In this document: positions 27,867 to 36,643 of the stretch, piece by piece | How positions within the stretch are numbered: the stretch's first letter is position 1 | How the letters are laid out: every line of letters begins with the position of its first letter | NCBI RefSeq assembly: GCF_018219155.1 | Contig: NZ_CP056123.1 | Span: 1,869,505 to 1,933,504 of the forward strand | Origin: Moritella sp. 24 | GTDB taxonomy: Bacteria > Pseudomonadota > Gammaproteobacteria > Enterobacterales > Moritellaceae | Direction: 5' to 3' | Length of the DNA stretch: 64,000 nt | Notes under the pieces: generated by a model | What the model saw: the letters and a program-made list of their open reading frames with translations, nothing else | The model's database searches: none | Told to the model about the DNA's origin: nothing | Position numbers and translations under genes: made by a program

Positions 27867-29237
27867 ATGCTTAACCCAAGGGAAATAAAGACGGTTGCCG
27901 ATGCTAAAAAAATTGTCGAACAACGTGGTTTAACGCATGTTAAAGTCGGTTTGTTTGATGCTGACGGTATCATGCGTGGCAAGTATATGAATAAAGAGAA
28001 ATTCTTCTCTTCTCTCGATAGTGGCTTTTCTTTCTGTGATGTGGTTTTAGGCTGGGATTCAAAAGATCAGCTTTACGATAATGTTGAATATACAGGCTGG
28101 CACACCGGTTATCCTGATGCCCCTGTTCGTATTTTACCTGAGACTTGTCGTGCGTTACCTGCCGAGGGCGACATGTTGTTATTTATGGCTGAGTTTAGTC
28201 AGCATGCCGAAGCTATCTGCCCTAGAGGAACCTTGCGCCGCGTACTCGCGCGTGCTGAACGAATGGGCTTTGCAGCCACTGCCGCGTTCGAATATGAATT
28301 CTTTATGTTTAAAGAAACACCTGAATCAGTGAGAGAGAAGGGTTATAAGCACCTCACGCCACTCTCGCCTGATTTTTTTGGTTATTCCATGCTCCGCAAT
28401 TCTGTTCATGCCGATTTACATCATCAAATTATGTCCCTAGGGGAGGAGATGGATTTCCCGTTAGAAAGTTTACATACCGAAACCGGCCCTGGTGTATTAG
28501 AAGCCGCGATTGCTTATGATGGTGCGCAAGATGCAGCCGATAAAGCCGCTTTATTCAAAACGTTTATTAAAGTGTGGGCGCAGCGCAATGGGTTGATGGC
28601 GACTTTCATGGCGAAATGGTCTGCCGATTTACCGGGGCAAAGTGGGCACATTCATATCTCTCTAAAAGACAAAGAGGGTAACGCGGTGTTTCACGATCCT
28701 AACAATAAGCACAACATGAGTGATACTCAACGCCACTTCCTTGCTGGTCAACAAAAGTACATGCCAGAGTTTTTATCGATGATAGCGCCAACCGTAAACA
28801 GTTATAGCCGTATGGTACCAGGATTATGGGCACCGCTTGACGCGACTTGGGGCGTTGAAAACCGAACGACTGCATTACGGGTTATTCCGGGCTCAGCAAA
28901 GTCTCAGCGTATTGAATACCGTTTAGGCTCTGCAGATGCGAATCCTTACCTTGCCCTTGCTGCGGCATTAGCCTCGGGGCTCATGGGTATAGAGCAAAAA
29001 CTAGAACCTCACGCGCAAGTGAAAGGCAATGCGTATGAACAAGACCATTCAGAAGCACTATCGCTGCCACGTACACTGTTTGATGCTGCACGTAAGTTAA
29101 AGCGTTCTGAGGTCGCTAAGGAATTGTTCGGTCAAGAGTTTGTGCAACATTATGCTGCGACCAGAGAGTGGGAAGAGTGTGAATTTAGAAAGCATGTGAC
29201 AGATTGGGAACTCGAACGTTATTTTGAGATCATCTAA
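27867..29237 (+). CDS. Glutamine synthetase-like gamma-glutamyl-amine ligase
   Basis: A 456-residue member of the glutamine synthetase superfamily, of the PuuA/IpuC type rather than GlnA. Catalytic motifs are intact: FEYEFFMF (metal Glu), HTETGPGVLEAAIAYDGA, GHIHISL, then NSYSRMVPGLWAP with GVENRTTALRV (ATP/phosphate) and RIEYRLGSADANPYLALAA. It should join glutamate through its gamma-carboxyl to an amine using ATP. There is no adenylylation-type Tyr region. First gene of a four-gene operon with aldehyde dehydrogenase, iron-type alcohol dehydrogenase and glutamine amidotransferase; this pointed set implies the amine carries a hydroxyl, such as ethanolamine. ATG follows AAGGATGTATT. Confidence 0.85.
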   Translation: MLNPREIKTVADAKKIVEQRGLTHVKVGLFDADGIMRGKYMNKEKFFSSLDSGFSFCDVVLGWDSKDQLYDNVEYTGWHTGYPDAPVRILPETCRALPAEGDMLLFMAEFSQHAEAICPRGTLRRVLARAERMGFAATAAFEYEFFMFKETPESVREKGYKHLTPLSPDFFGYSMLRNSVHADLHHQIMSLGEEMDFPLESLHTETGPGVLEAAIAYDGAQDAADKAALFKTFIKVWAQRNGLMATFMAKWSADLPGQSGHIHISLKDKEGNAVFHDPNNKHNMSDTQRHFLAGQQKYMPEFLSMIAPTVNSYSRMVPGLWAPLDATWGVENRTTALRVIPGSAKSQRIEYRLGSADANPYLALAAALASGLMGIEQKLEPHAQVKGNAYEQDHSEALSLPRTLFDAARKLKRSEVAKELFGQEFVQHYAATREWEECEFRKHVTDWELERYFEII

Positions 29238-29251
29238 GGAGCAGCGTGACT

Positions 29252-30646
29252 ATGACGTGCAAAAATCACATACAACGAACCTATTCACCCATTGATAATA
29301 GTCTTTATGTTGAGCGTCATCTCGCGAGTGCTGAAAGCATTAACAAGACATTGGAACATGCTGTCGTCGCTCAAACTCACTGGCATCATGTAGAGCTTAA
29401 AGAACGCGCTGAAATTTGCCATAAAATGGTCGATATATTTGTTGAAAATGAAGACGAGATTGCTAACGAATTATGCTGGATGATGGGACGTCCAATTCAA
29501 TACGCACGTGGTGAAGTCGCTGGATTAGCAGAACGTGCGCGTTACATGATTGACACTGCAAGCGATGCTTTAGCTAATATTGAATTACCAGAAAAAATAG
29601 GCTTTGTGCGTTATATTCAACGTGAAGCATTAGGTACTGTCTTTGTTGTTGCCCCGTGGAATTATCCTTACCTCACTGCAATTAATGCGATTATGCCAGC
29701 CATTATGGCGGGGAATTGTGTTGTATTAAAGCATTCTGCACAGACCCCCTTGTGTGCAGAGCAATTGTTTAATGCCTTTCAAAAAGCGGGATTACCAGAT
29801 GACGTATTCCAATATTTGCATCTTAGCCATGCAGATACTGAGGCTGTGATTAAAGATAGCCGCATTGATTACGTGGCATTCACGGGTTCTGTGGCGGGAG
29901 GTTCAATGGTTGAAGCTGCAGCCTGTGGGCGTTTCATTGGCGTTGGTTTAGAGCTGGGCGGTAAAGATCCTGCTTATGTTCGTGCTGATGCTGATCTCGA
30001 CCATGCGGTAGCAACGTGCATTGATGGTGCGTTTTTCAATTCGGGACAATCGTGTTGTGGTATTGAACGTATCTACGTAGATAGCTGCGTGTTCGACGAA
30101 TTTGTACGTAAGTCTGTCAATATCGTTAATGGCTATCAACTGGGGCGGCCTGATGATGAACACACTACATTAGGCCCTGTTGTGAAAACGTCTGCTGCTG
30201 ATTTTGTTCGTGCGCAAGTTAATGAGGCCATTGCTCAAGGTGCTGTTCCGCATATCGATGTGGATAACTTTCCGCAGGATGAAATTGGTACACCATATCT
30301 CGCGCCACAATTATTAACCAATGTGAATCACCAAATGCGCATCATGACAGAAGAAAGCTTTGGCCCTGTGGTCGGTATTATGAAAGTAGAGAGCGATGAA
30401 GAGGCCGTATCGTTAATGAATGATTCTGAATTTGGTCTTACCGCGTCGGTATTTACGCAAAATATTGAAACGGCTATCGAGATTGGTGAGCGCTTAGAAA
30501 CAGGTACTTTTTTTGTTAATCGCTGTGACTACCTCGATCCTGCGTTAGCGTGGACAGGGGTTAAGAATTCAGGACGAGGCTGTACCTTATCTGCGCTAGG
30601 TTATGAGTCGCTCACACGTCCAAAATCATTCCATATTAAGCTTTAG
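29252..30646 (+). CDS. NAD(P)-dependent aldehyde dehydrogenase
   Basis: A 464-residue aldehyde dehydrogenase. Motifs: VVAPWNYPYLTAINAIMPA (cofactor fold), AFTGSVAGGSMV (NAD loop), LELGGKDPAYV with the general-base Glu, and FFNSGQSCCGIERIY with the catalytic Cys (two adjacent Cys). It likely oxidises a gamma-glutamyl-aminoaldehyde to the acid in the pathway of its operon, comparable in role to PuuC. The stop of the ligase gene overlaps the AGGAG ribosome site. ATG was preferred (ten-base spacing) although a GTG two codons upstream is possible with four-base spacing. Confidence 0.88.
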   Translation: MTCKNHIQRTYSPIDNSLYVERHLASAESINKTLEHAVVAQTHWHHVELKERAEICHKMVDIFVENEDEIANELCWMMGRPIQYARGEVAGLAERARYMIDTASDALANIELPEKIGFVRYIQREALGTVFVVAPWNYPYLTAINAIMPAIMAGNCVVLKHSAQTPLCAEQLFNAFQKAGLPDDVFQYLHLSHADTEAVIKDSRIDYVAFTGSVAGGSMVEAAACGRFIGVGLELGGKDPAYVRADADLDHAVATCIDGAFFNSGQSCCGIERIYVDSCVFDEFVRKSVNIVNGYQLGRPDDEHTTLGPVVKTSAADFVRAQVNEAIAQGAVPHIDVDNFPQDEIGTPYLAPQLLTNVNHQMRIMTEESFGPVVGIMKVESDEEAVSLMNDSEFGLTASVFTQNIETAIEIGERLETGTFFVNRCDYLDPALAWTGVKNSGRGCTLSALGYESLTRPKSFHIKL

Positions 30647-30668
30647 TTTTCGTTAATTGGGGGAAGTC

Positions 30669-31838
30669 ATGGAACTTAATCAATTTACTGTTAATTGGCA
30701 TTATCCAACTGCTATTCGTGCAGGTATCGGGCGGGTTCAAGATTTACCTGCCTGTTGCCAAGAATTAGGCATGACTGCGCCATTGTTAATTACAGACCCT
30801 GCGTTGGCTGAACTACCCATGGTGCAAGCGGTATTAATCAGCTGTCAGCAAGCTGGTTTAAGGTGTGGTCTTTTTTCACAAATAAAAAGTAATCCAACAG
30901 GTGGAAATGTCAGTGATGGGGTACAAGCATACTTACGTGGCGGCCATGATGGTGTTATCGCATTGGGTGGTGGTTCTGCACTTGATGCTGGTAAAGCTGT
31001 TGCCTTGATGGTGGGACAGGGCCGCCCTGTCTGGGATTTTGAAGATGTGGGAGATAACTGGAAAAATGTATGTACCGATGGTATGGCCCCCGTTGTCGCG
31101 GTTCCTACCACATCTGGTACGGGGTCTGAAGTCGGGCGCGCCTCGGTGATCACGGATTCTGACCATCACATTAAACGCATTATCTTTCACCCAAACATGC
31201 TACCTACGATTGTTATTTTAGACCCGCAATTGAGTACTGGTTTACCCGCTAAGTTAACCGCAGCAACGGGTATGGATGCCTTATCCCACGCCTTAGAAGC
31301 GTACTGCGCGAATTATTATCACCCAATGGCAGAAGGTATTGCACTGGAAGCGATTCGCTTAATTAAAGAATACCTACCGCGGGCAGTGGAAGATGGGGGC
31401 GATCTTGAAGCCAGAGCTCAAATGATGACAGCGTCGACAATGGGCTCAACGGCTTTCCAGCGTGGACTTGGTGGTATGCATGCACTTGCTCATCCTATTG
31501 GCGCTATTTACGATAGCCATCATGGTTTATTAAACGCAATCTTAATGCCTTATGTATTAAAGGCGAATCGTAGTGTTATTGAGGTAAAGTTAACCCGTTT
31601 AAGTCGTTACCTCGAGTTGGAAGAACCTGGTTTTGATAGTTTCTTAAACTGGGTATTAACGTTACGTAAAGAGCTCGATATTCCACATGCTTTAAGTGCG
31701 ATTGGCATTGATGCTGAGCGCGTTGATGACATCGGAGTCATGGCTGAACAAGATCCATCGGCAGCAGGTAATCCTATTGCACTTGATGCGAAGCAATATG
31801 CAGAGATTTGCTTATCTGCAGTGCATGGAGATTTGTAA
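30669..31838 (+). CDS. Iron-containing alcohol dehydrogenase
   Basis: A 389-residue group III alcohol dehydrogenase. GGGSALDAGKAVAL (about 90-103) is the NAD phosphate loop and TTSGTGSEVGRASV the next conserved strand. Metal ligands as in FucO are present: Asp and His in GMDALSHALEAY, His in GGMHALAHPIG and His in SHHGLLNAIL. It should interconvert an alcohol and aldehyde; in this operon it fits oxidation of a gamma-glutamyl amino alcohol before the aldehyde dehydrogenase acts. ATG follows GGGGAAGTC, better than the upstream TTG. It begins 22 bases after the aldehyde dehydrogenase stop. Confidence 0.88.
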   Translation: MELNQFTVNWHYPTAIRAGIGRVQDLPACCQELGMTAPLLITDPALAELPMVQAVLISCQQAGLRCGLFSQIKSNPTGGNVSDGVQAYLRGGHDGVIALGGGSALDAGKAVALMVGQGRPVWDFEDVGDNWKNVCTDGMAPVVAVPTTSGTGSEVGRASVITDSDHHIKRIIFHPNMLPTIVILDPQLSTGLPAKLTAATGMDALSHALEAYCANYYHPMAEGIALEAIRLIKEYLPRAVEDGGDLEARAQMMTASTMGSTAFQRGLGGMHALAHPIGAIYDSHHGLLNAILMPYVLKANRSVIEVKLTRLSRYLELEEPGFDSFLNWVLTLRKELDIPHALSAIGIDAERVDDIGVMAEQDPSAAGNPIALDAKQYAEICLSAVHGDL

Positions 31839-31883
31839 ATGGGCGTAATAACCTCACAAAACACCCAGCATGGAGGTAAGGTG

Positions 31884-32600
31884 ATGACATTAGGCATTCT
31901 ACAATGCGACCATGTACAAGCCATATTACAGCCGGAGTTTGGTGATTATCCTGCGATGTTTGAGGCGCTATTTCAACTTACGGATGAAGCAGTCAATATT
32001 CGTTTTTACCCTGTTATTGATGGCCAGTTTCCACAACATATTGAAGAATGTGATGCTTATATTTGCAGTGGCAGTAAATTGGGGGTAAATGATGAGCAAC
32101 CTTGGATACGTCAATTGGAAGTGTTTATCCGTACACTTTATACCGAGGGTAAAGGCTTGGTCGGTATTTGTTTTGGTCATCAGTTAATTGCTAAAGCACT
32201 CGGAGGTGAAGTCGAAAGAAGCCCACGTGGCTGGGGAGTAGGTGTGGCTCAGTCTCGTTGTCTGCTAGAACAGGATTGGATGCAGCCAAAACAAGATCAT
32301 ATTGCGCTTGTGGTTTGTCATCAAGATCAAGTCTGTAAGCTTCCCCTTGGGTCGCAAGTGTTGGTGAGTAATGAATTCTGCCCTTACAGTATGTTCCAAG
32401 TTGATTCTCATTTTCTCGGTATGCAGGGGCACCCTGAATTTAGTACCCAGTTTTCTTCGGCAATCATGGCATTACGGCGTGATAAAATTCCTGCGGATAC
32501 GATCAACACTGCGATGACGTCACTCAGTAAGGAAGCTGATGATAAGCTCGTCACCCTGTGGATATTGGCTTTCCTCAGGCAAACAATGGCGGTGAATTAG
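31884..32600 (+). CDS. Class I glutamine amidotransferase-like hydrolase
   Basis: A 238-residue class I amidotransferase domain standing alone. The nucleophile elbow GICFGHQLIAKALGG carries the catalytic Cys and GMQGHPEFS the His and Glu of the triad; together with SPRGWGVGV this is the GMP-synthase-like GATase fold. In its operon it is best explained as the hydrolase that cleaves the gamma-glutamyl bond at the end of the pathway, returning glutamate and releasing the oxidised amine, a job done by PuuD in putrescine breakdown. ATG chosen has GGAGG seven bases upstream; a frame open 15 codons earlier looks unrelated to the family. Confidence 0.85.
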   Translation: MTLGILQCDHVQAILQPEFGDYPAMFEALFQLTDEAVNIRFYPVIDGQFPQHIEECDAYICSGSKLGVNDEQPWIRQLEVFIRTLYTEGKGLVGICFGHQLIAKALGGEVERSPRGWGVGVAQSRCLLEQDWMQPKQDHIALVVCHQDQVCKLPLGSQVLVSNEFCPYSMFQVDSHFLGMQGHPEFSTQFSSAIMALRRDKIPADTINTAMTSLSKEADDKLVTLWILAFLRQTMAVN

Positions 32601-32707
32601 TTGCTTGATCACACTTTTCAATTTCCTTTCTTACGTTCCTGTCTATTAAATTAAAAAATCAATAGAATCAACTATATATTTTATACTTAGTAATCAAGGA
32701 TTAAATT

Positions 32708-33652
32708 TTGGATAAAGATGAACGCAAATGGATTTGTGGATTTTGGACGCGAATAGGCGCGCTTGTTATAGATGGATTTGTACTTGGAGCGGTTGGCTTT
32801 GCTTTAGGGTTATTATTTGAAAACTCGCTTGTTCAAATTGGCTCTTGGGGTAAGTTAATCGGCTTTATTATTGCTATTGCTTATTTCGGTGTGATGAACA
32901 GCCGTATTTGTAATGGGCAGTCGTTGGGAAAGATGTATTTCGATATAAAAGTTGTCGATTCTACGAATAATACGATTAGCTTACCAAGATCATTGCTTCG
33001 TTATTGTGTGCTTGCAATGCCCTTTTTTTTAAATGGCGTTAATCTTGATAACGAAGCTATTAATAACGAAATTCTGTTCTCCTATCTCATATACCCTTTA
33101 TCTATTATTGTTTTTGGTGGTTTTATAACGATAAATTACCTGTATATTTTTAACCGTGTGACACGGCAGTCTCTTCATGATCTTGTCGTTGGTACCTATG
33201 TGGTTAACACTGACGCAGCGCAAGAAAATACGAGTACCGTGTGGAAGCCGCACTTAATAATTGTATCAGGACTATTGATAATGACTGCTTTTATGCCTGT
33301 ATTTTTATCAGATCTAACGCAATCAGAACCCTTTAAGAAATTGTACTCGATCCAGAATTCACTAAGCACTATCCCATTTGTTAAAGATGCAGGTGTTACA
33401 GAGAGCACAAAATCAGTTTATTCGACTTCTTATGAGACGACGAAGACCACGTACCTCAAAGCTAAAATTGTGCTTTATGAAAATTCAGTTGATGATAATG
33501 AACTGGCTAAAAAAATTGTACAAAAGATGGTGAGTGCTTATCCAGAGTCGATCAATAAAGATTTAATTCAAGTAACGCTTATCTATGGGTTCGATATTGG
33601 TATTTGGTCCCAATGGTATAGCCATACTCATGTTTTTAATCCAAGTCAGTGA
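32708..33652 (+). CDS. RDD-domain membrane protein
   Basis: A 314-residue inner-membrane protein. The N-terminal RDD domain is recognisable: WTRIGALVIDGFVLGAVGF (helix 1 with Arg and Asp), then GQSLGKMYFDIKVVD and PRSLLRY, and QSLHDLVVGTYVV at the end of the domain (about residue 170). A fourth helix (about 180-200) leads to a C-terminal soluble domain of about 100 residues without recognised motifs. RDD proteins are thought to be transporters or membrane adaptors; one is a sodium/proton antiporter. TTG start with AAGGA seven bases upstream. It is followed 29 bases later by a small membrane protein gene. Confidence 0.78.
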   Translation: MDKDERKWICGFWTRIGALVIDGFVLGAVGFALGLLFENSLVQIGSWGKLIGFIIAIAYFGVMNSRICNGQSLGKMYFDIKVVDSTNNTISLPRSLLRYCVLAMPFFLNGVNLDNEAINNEILFSYLIYPLSIIVFGGFITINYLYIFNRVTRQSLHDLVVGTYVVNTDAAQENTSTVWKPHLIIVSGLLIMTAFMPVFLSDLTQSEPFKKLYSIQNSLSTIPFVKDAGVTESTKSVYSTSYETTKTTYLKAKIVLYENSVDDNELAKKIVQKMVSAYPESINKDLIQVTLIYGFDIGIWSQWYSHTHVFNPSQ

Positions 33653-33681
33653 ATATTGTAAATATATAATAAGGTCGTCTT

Positions 33682-34101
33682 TTGTTTAATTCTATTAATA
33701 CTATGCACCCAGTAAAGCTATGGCTAGTCGCGATACTGGGTTACTGTTCTGTTATTGCTGTATTCGATTTCGACTTTAACGTGCATTTTGCTCTTTTAAT
33801 TTCGAGTATGATTTTCTGTATTGCGTTTAACCGTAAAAATAATCCTCAGTATATTCAGGACCCGGTTTCATACATTTTATTCGATAGTATAAATATGACG
33901 ATTGGAACCACTGTATTGCCTGTTTCTTCGATTCGAAAAGTGGCGCTTGATACTGTTAAAAATGAGGGATATTTTTCATTACCCCTTCATCATTTCTCAT
34001 CTGGTGTTGTACCTGAGTTTATCTTTCCAGCCGCGAAGGTTGATGAGTTAACTATTTATTTGAAGCAGCACTTGCTTGATAGTGTAGAATTTATTACATA
34101 A
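33682..34101 (+). CDS. Small membrane protein, unknown
   Basis: A 139-residue protein with two hydrophobic helices near the N-terminus (about residues 12-28 and 35-50) and a C-terminal soluble part with the pattern VLPVSSIRKVALDT and PEFIFPAAKVDEL that reminds me of a small PH-like membrane-adaptor domain, though this is weak. The start is TTG with AAGG seven bases before. It sits 29 bases after the RDD gene and is probably co-transcribed; nothing more is known. Confidence 0.6.
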   Translation: MFNSINTMHPVKLWLVAILGYCSVIAVFDFDFNVHFALLISSMIFCIAFNRKNNPQYIQDPVSYILFDSINMTIGTTVLPVSSIRKVALDTVKNEGYFSLPLHHFSSGVVPEFIFPAAKVDELTIYLKQHLLDSVEFIT

Positions 34102-34145
34102 TCAATGATGACTAAGCTATATAAAATGCTTGAGAAAATGACAGT

Positions 34146-34736
34146 ATGACAAATCGTATGCTAGACATAATCGTTTCCGATGTACGAAAATGTACCCTCT
34201 GTGAAAGTGAACTTCCTATGGGGGCTAGACCTGTATTACAAGTTGATACGGAAGCTAAAATATTAATAGCAGGGCAAGCGCCTGGTATTCGTGTACATGA
34301 GTCCGGTATTCCTTTCACTGACCCAAGTGGTAACCGCTTACGCCAATGGATGGGCATTGATAACGACACGTTTTATGATGCCAGTAAGATAGCAATATTA
34401 CCGATGGGATTTTGTTATCCGGGAACGGGGAAGTCGGGCGACCTGCCACCAAGACCTGAATGCGCTCGAACATGGCGAACGGAGATACTCGCAGCCATGC
34501 CTAATATTGAGCTGATACTGGTTATTGGTATTTATGCGCAGAAATGGCACATGAGTGATGTAAAACAGAAAAACTTGACTGAAACAGTGAAGAACTGGCG
34601 CGACTATTGGCCTGAACTATTACCTTTACCACATCCAAGTCCACGTAATAATATTTGGCTGAAGAAGAACCCGTGGTTTGAAGACGATGTGATCCCACAT
34701 TTGCAAGAGCGGGTAGCCTCGTTAGTTGGTGAGTAG
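34146..34736 (+). CDS. Uracil-DNA glycosylase-family protein
   Basis: A 196-residue protein with the UDG superfamily fold motifs: ILIAGQAPGIRVHESGIPF at the N-terminal catalytic region (motif A, about 38-56) and LLPLPHPSPRNNIWL (motif B, HPSPRN) near residue 160. Two early Cys (KCTLCE) may form part of an iron-sulfur or structural site as in UDG families 4 and 5. It may remove uracil or another damaged base, but members of this subgroup are mostly uncharacterised. The ATG overlaps the stop of a 13-codon frame upstream (ATGA), hinting at translational coupling. Confidence 0.78.
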   Translation: MTNRMLDIIVSDVRKCTLCESELPMGARPVLQVDTEAKILIAGQAPGIRVHESGIPFTDPSGNRLRQWMGIDNDTFYDASKIAILPMGFCYPGTGKSGDLPPRPECARTWRTEILAAMPNIELILVIGIYAQKWHMSDVKQKNLTETVKNWRDYWPELLPLPHPSPRNNIWLKKNPWFEDDVIPHLQERVASLVGE

Positions 34737-34870
34737 TTATTAGCGATTCCTCACCATTCAAAAATCCTGATACTCACTACTTTTATTCTATTTATTTACT
34801 GACGTAGACTCTCCTCATCACCACATACTCCTATAATTATGATGATTGTAGGGCATAAAAGGAATCAACG

Positions 34871-36544
34871 ATGAATAGAGTCACTCCGCTAGCAATAATC
34901 GCGAGTTTAATAATAAGCCCTACGGCTTTAGCTACAAATGAAGCCGACATGATCCTAACCAATGCCAATATACACGGTCATGATAAAGCGAATACCATTG
35001 CAATCCGTGACGGAGCTATTGTATTTATCGGTAAATCCAAAGCGAGTACCGCGTATCGCGCTAAAGGCACTAAAATTGTCGACCTTGAGCAAGCGTACGT
35101 CATGCCTGGGTTTATTGATAACCATAATCATGTGTTTGAAGCGGCTTCAGAAGTAGGCGGTAATTGCGAACTTGGTATGGATGCGTCTCTTGAAGAACAA
35201 ATCCCTTATTTAAAAGCGTGTAGTAAAAATGCTAAGTCTGGTGGTTGGTTAATGGGGTATGGGTTTTCGCTCGATGCGGTGCTCGCTGATGATAATCGTT
35301 ATACACCACTAGAAGTGATTGATCGTATATTCCCGACGCAGCCTGTCGTATTGATGGAACAGACATCACATTCGATGTGGGTTAATTCTGCAGCGCTGAA
35401 ATTGGCTGGTATCACTCAATACTCGATGGAACCTCAAGGTGGCAAAATACTCAAAAACGAAGAAACCGGTGAACTTAATGGCATCCTGTTTGATAACGCA
35501 GGTGACATTATGATGGAAATGGCATGGAACAGTATTGAAAATCAATTTAACCAAAGCTATGACGGCTTAATGAATGGGCTTGAAGAAGCGGCTGCACATG
35601 GTATTACCACTATCGGTGACGGACGACTTTATTGGAAACGGGGCTGGTACGATGTATGGAAAGCGGCTGAAAAAGACGGTGATTTGACCGCGCGTGTTTC
35701 TCTACGCCCGTGGATCTACCCTGCAGATGCGATGTCACCACAATTGGCATTTTTAAAGACCATTCAATCAAGTGATAAGTCGCGCTTGTTGCTGGTGGAT
35801 CAAGTGAAAATGTATAGCGATGGTATTTTCATCAATGGAACAGCCAAAACATTAGCGCCTTATGACGATACATACATTCCAGATGAACCGTTCGGCATTA
35901 ATTATATTCAGCCAAAGCAGATGCAAGGCTGGTTAGCTGCATTAGATAAGCTTGGTTATAGCGCTCATATTCATGCCATTGGTGATGGTGCGGTTCGAGA
36001 GTCATTGAATGCGATTGAATATGCCCGTGAGCAAGGCTCTGATAAACCCTATACCTTGACGCATGTTGAATTGGTTAACCCTGAAGATGTTATTCGTTTT
36101 GAAACACTGGATGTTACTGCTGACTTCCAAGTCGGTTCTGACTATGTAGCGGAACATGATCACCAGTGGGCAGAAGCCTTTTTAGGCAAAGAACGCACAC
36201 ATTCAATGATGAACCTAAAACCTATCTTTGAGACAGGCGCGAATGTTACCTTAAGCAGTGATTGGAATGTACATGATATCAACCCATTAGTCGGTATTGC
36301 GAATAGCTTAAAGATGGGAGAAACAGGGTTACCTGATATCTATGCCGCGATTGATGCGTATACAATAAATGCCGCAGACAGCTTGGGTATTGGTGATATT
36401 ACGGGATCTATTACTGTGGGTAAATCGGCTGACTTCGCTATTTTGAATAAAGACATAACGCGTTTGTCACCTAAAGCGATCGCGAAAACAGAAATTATGA
36501 TGACAGTGTTACAGGGAAATATAGTATACGACGCGGAAGAGTAA
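34871..36544 (+). CDS. Periplasmic amidohydrolase, YtcJ/NfdA type
   Basis: A 557-residue metal-dependent amidohydrolase (amidohydrolase_3 family). A signal peptide (cleaved near residue 21 after ALA) sends it to the periplasm. VMPGFIDNHNHVFEAA holds the first metal His pair, AHIHAIGDGAVRE a later His, and LTHVELVNPED and SDWNVHDINPL further ligand residues. Homologues hydrolyse N-formyl or other amide bonds of small molecules; the substrate is unknown. ATG with AGGAATCAACG upstream. Single-gene unit ending at the shared hairpin. Confidence 0.83.
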   Translation: MNRVTPLAIIASLIISPTALATNEADMILTNANIHGHDKANTIAIRDGAIVFIGKSKASTAYRAKGTKIVDLEQAYVMPGFIDNHNHVFEAASEVGGNCELGMDASLEEQIPYLKACSKNAKSGGWLMGYGFSLDAVLADDNRYTPLEVIDRIFPTQPVVLMEQTSHSMWVNSAALKLAGITQYSMEPQGGKILKNEETGELNGILFDNAGDIMMEMAWNSIENQFNQSYDGLMNGLEEAAAHGITTIGDGRLYWKRGWYDVWKAAEKDGDLTARVSLRPWIYPADAMSPQLAFLKTIQSSDKSRLLLVDQVKMYSDGIFINGTAKTLAPYDDTYIPDEPFGINYIQPKQMQGWLAALDKLGYSAHIHAIGDGAVRESLNAIEYAREQGSDKPYTLTHVELVNPEDVIRFETLDVTADFQVGSDYVAEHDHQWAEAFLGKERTHSMMNLKPIFETGANVTLSSDWNVHDINPLVGIANSLKMGETGLPDIYAAIDAYTINAADSLGIGDITGSITVGKSADFAILNKDITRLSPKAIAKTEIMMTVLQGNIVYDAEE

Positions 36545-36552
36545 ACCGATTA

Positions 36553-36590
36553 AATTGAGATAAATAACAGGTCTATTATTTATCTCAATT
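36553..36590. terminator. Bidirectional hairpin after the amidohydrolase
   Basis: A perfect 15-base inverted repeat (36553-36567 with 36576-36590) and eight-base loop, AT-rich and without a T-run, between the amidohydrolase and the convergent LysR-type pseudogene. Likely a shared terminator. Confidence 0.55.
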
Positions 36591-36643
36591 ACGCTCGTAT
36601 TGGATTTAAGTTCAAGGGTCTTTTACAGTCCGCGGGTGTTTCA

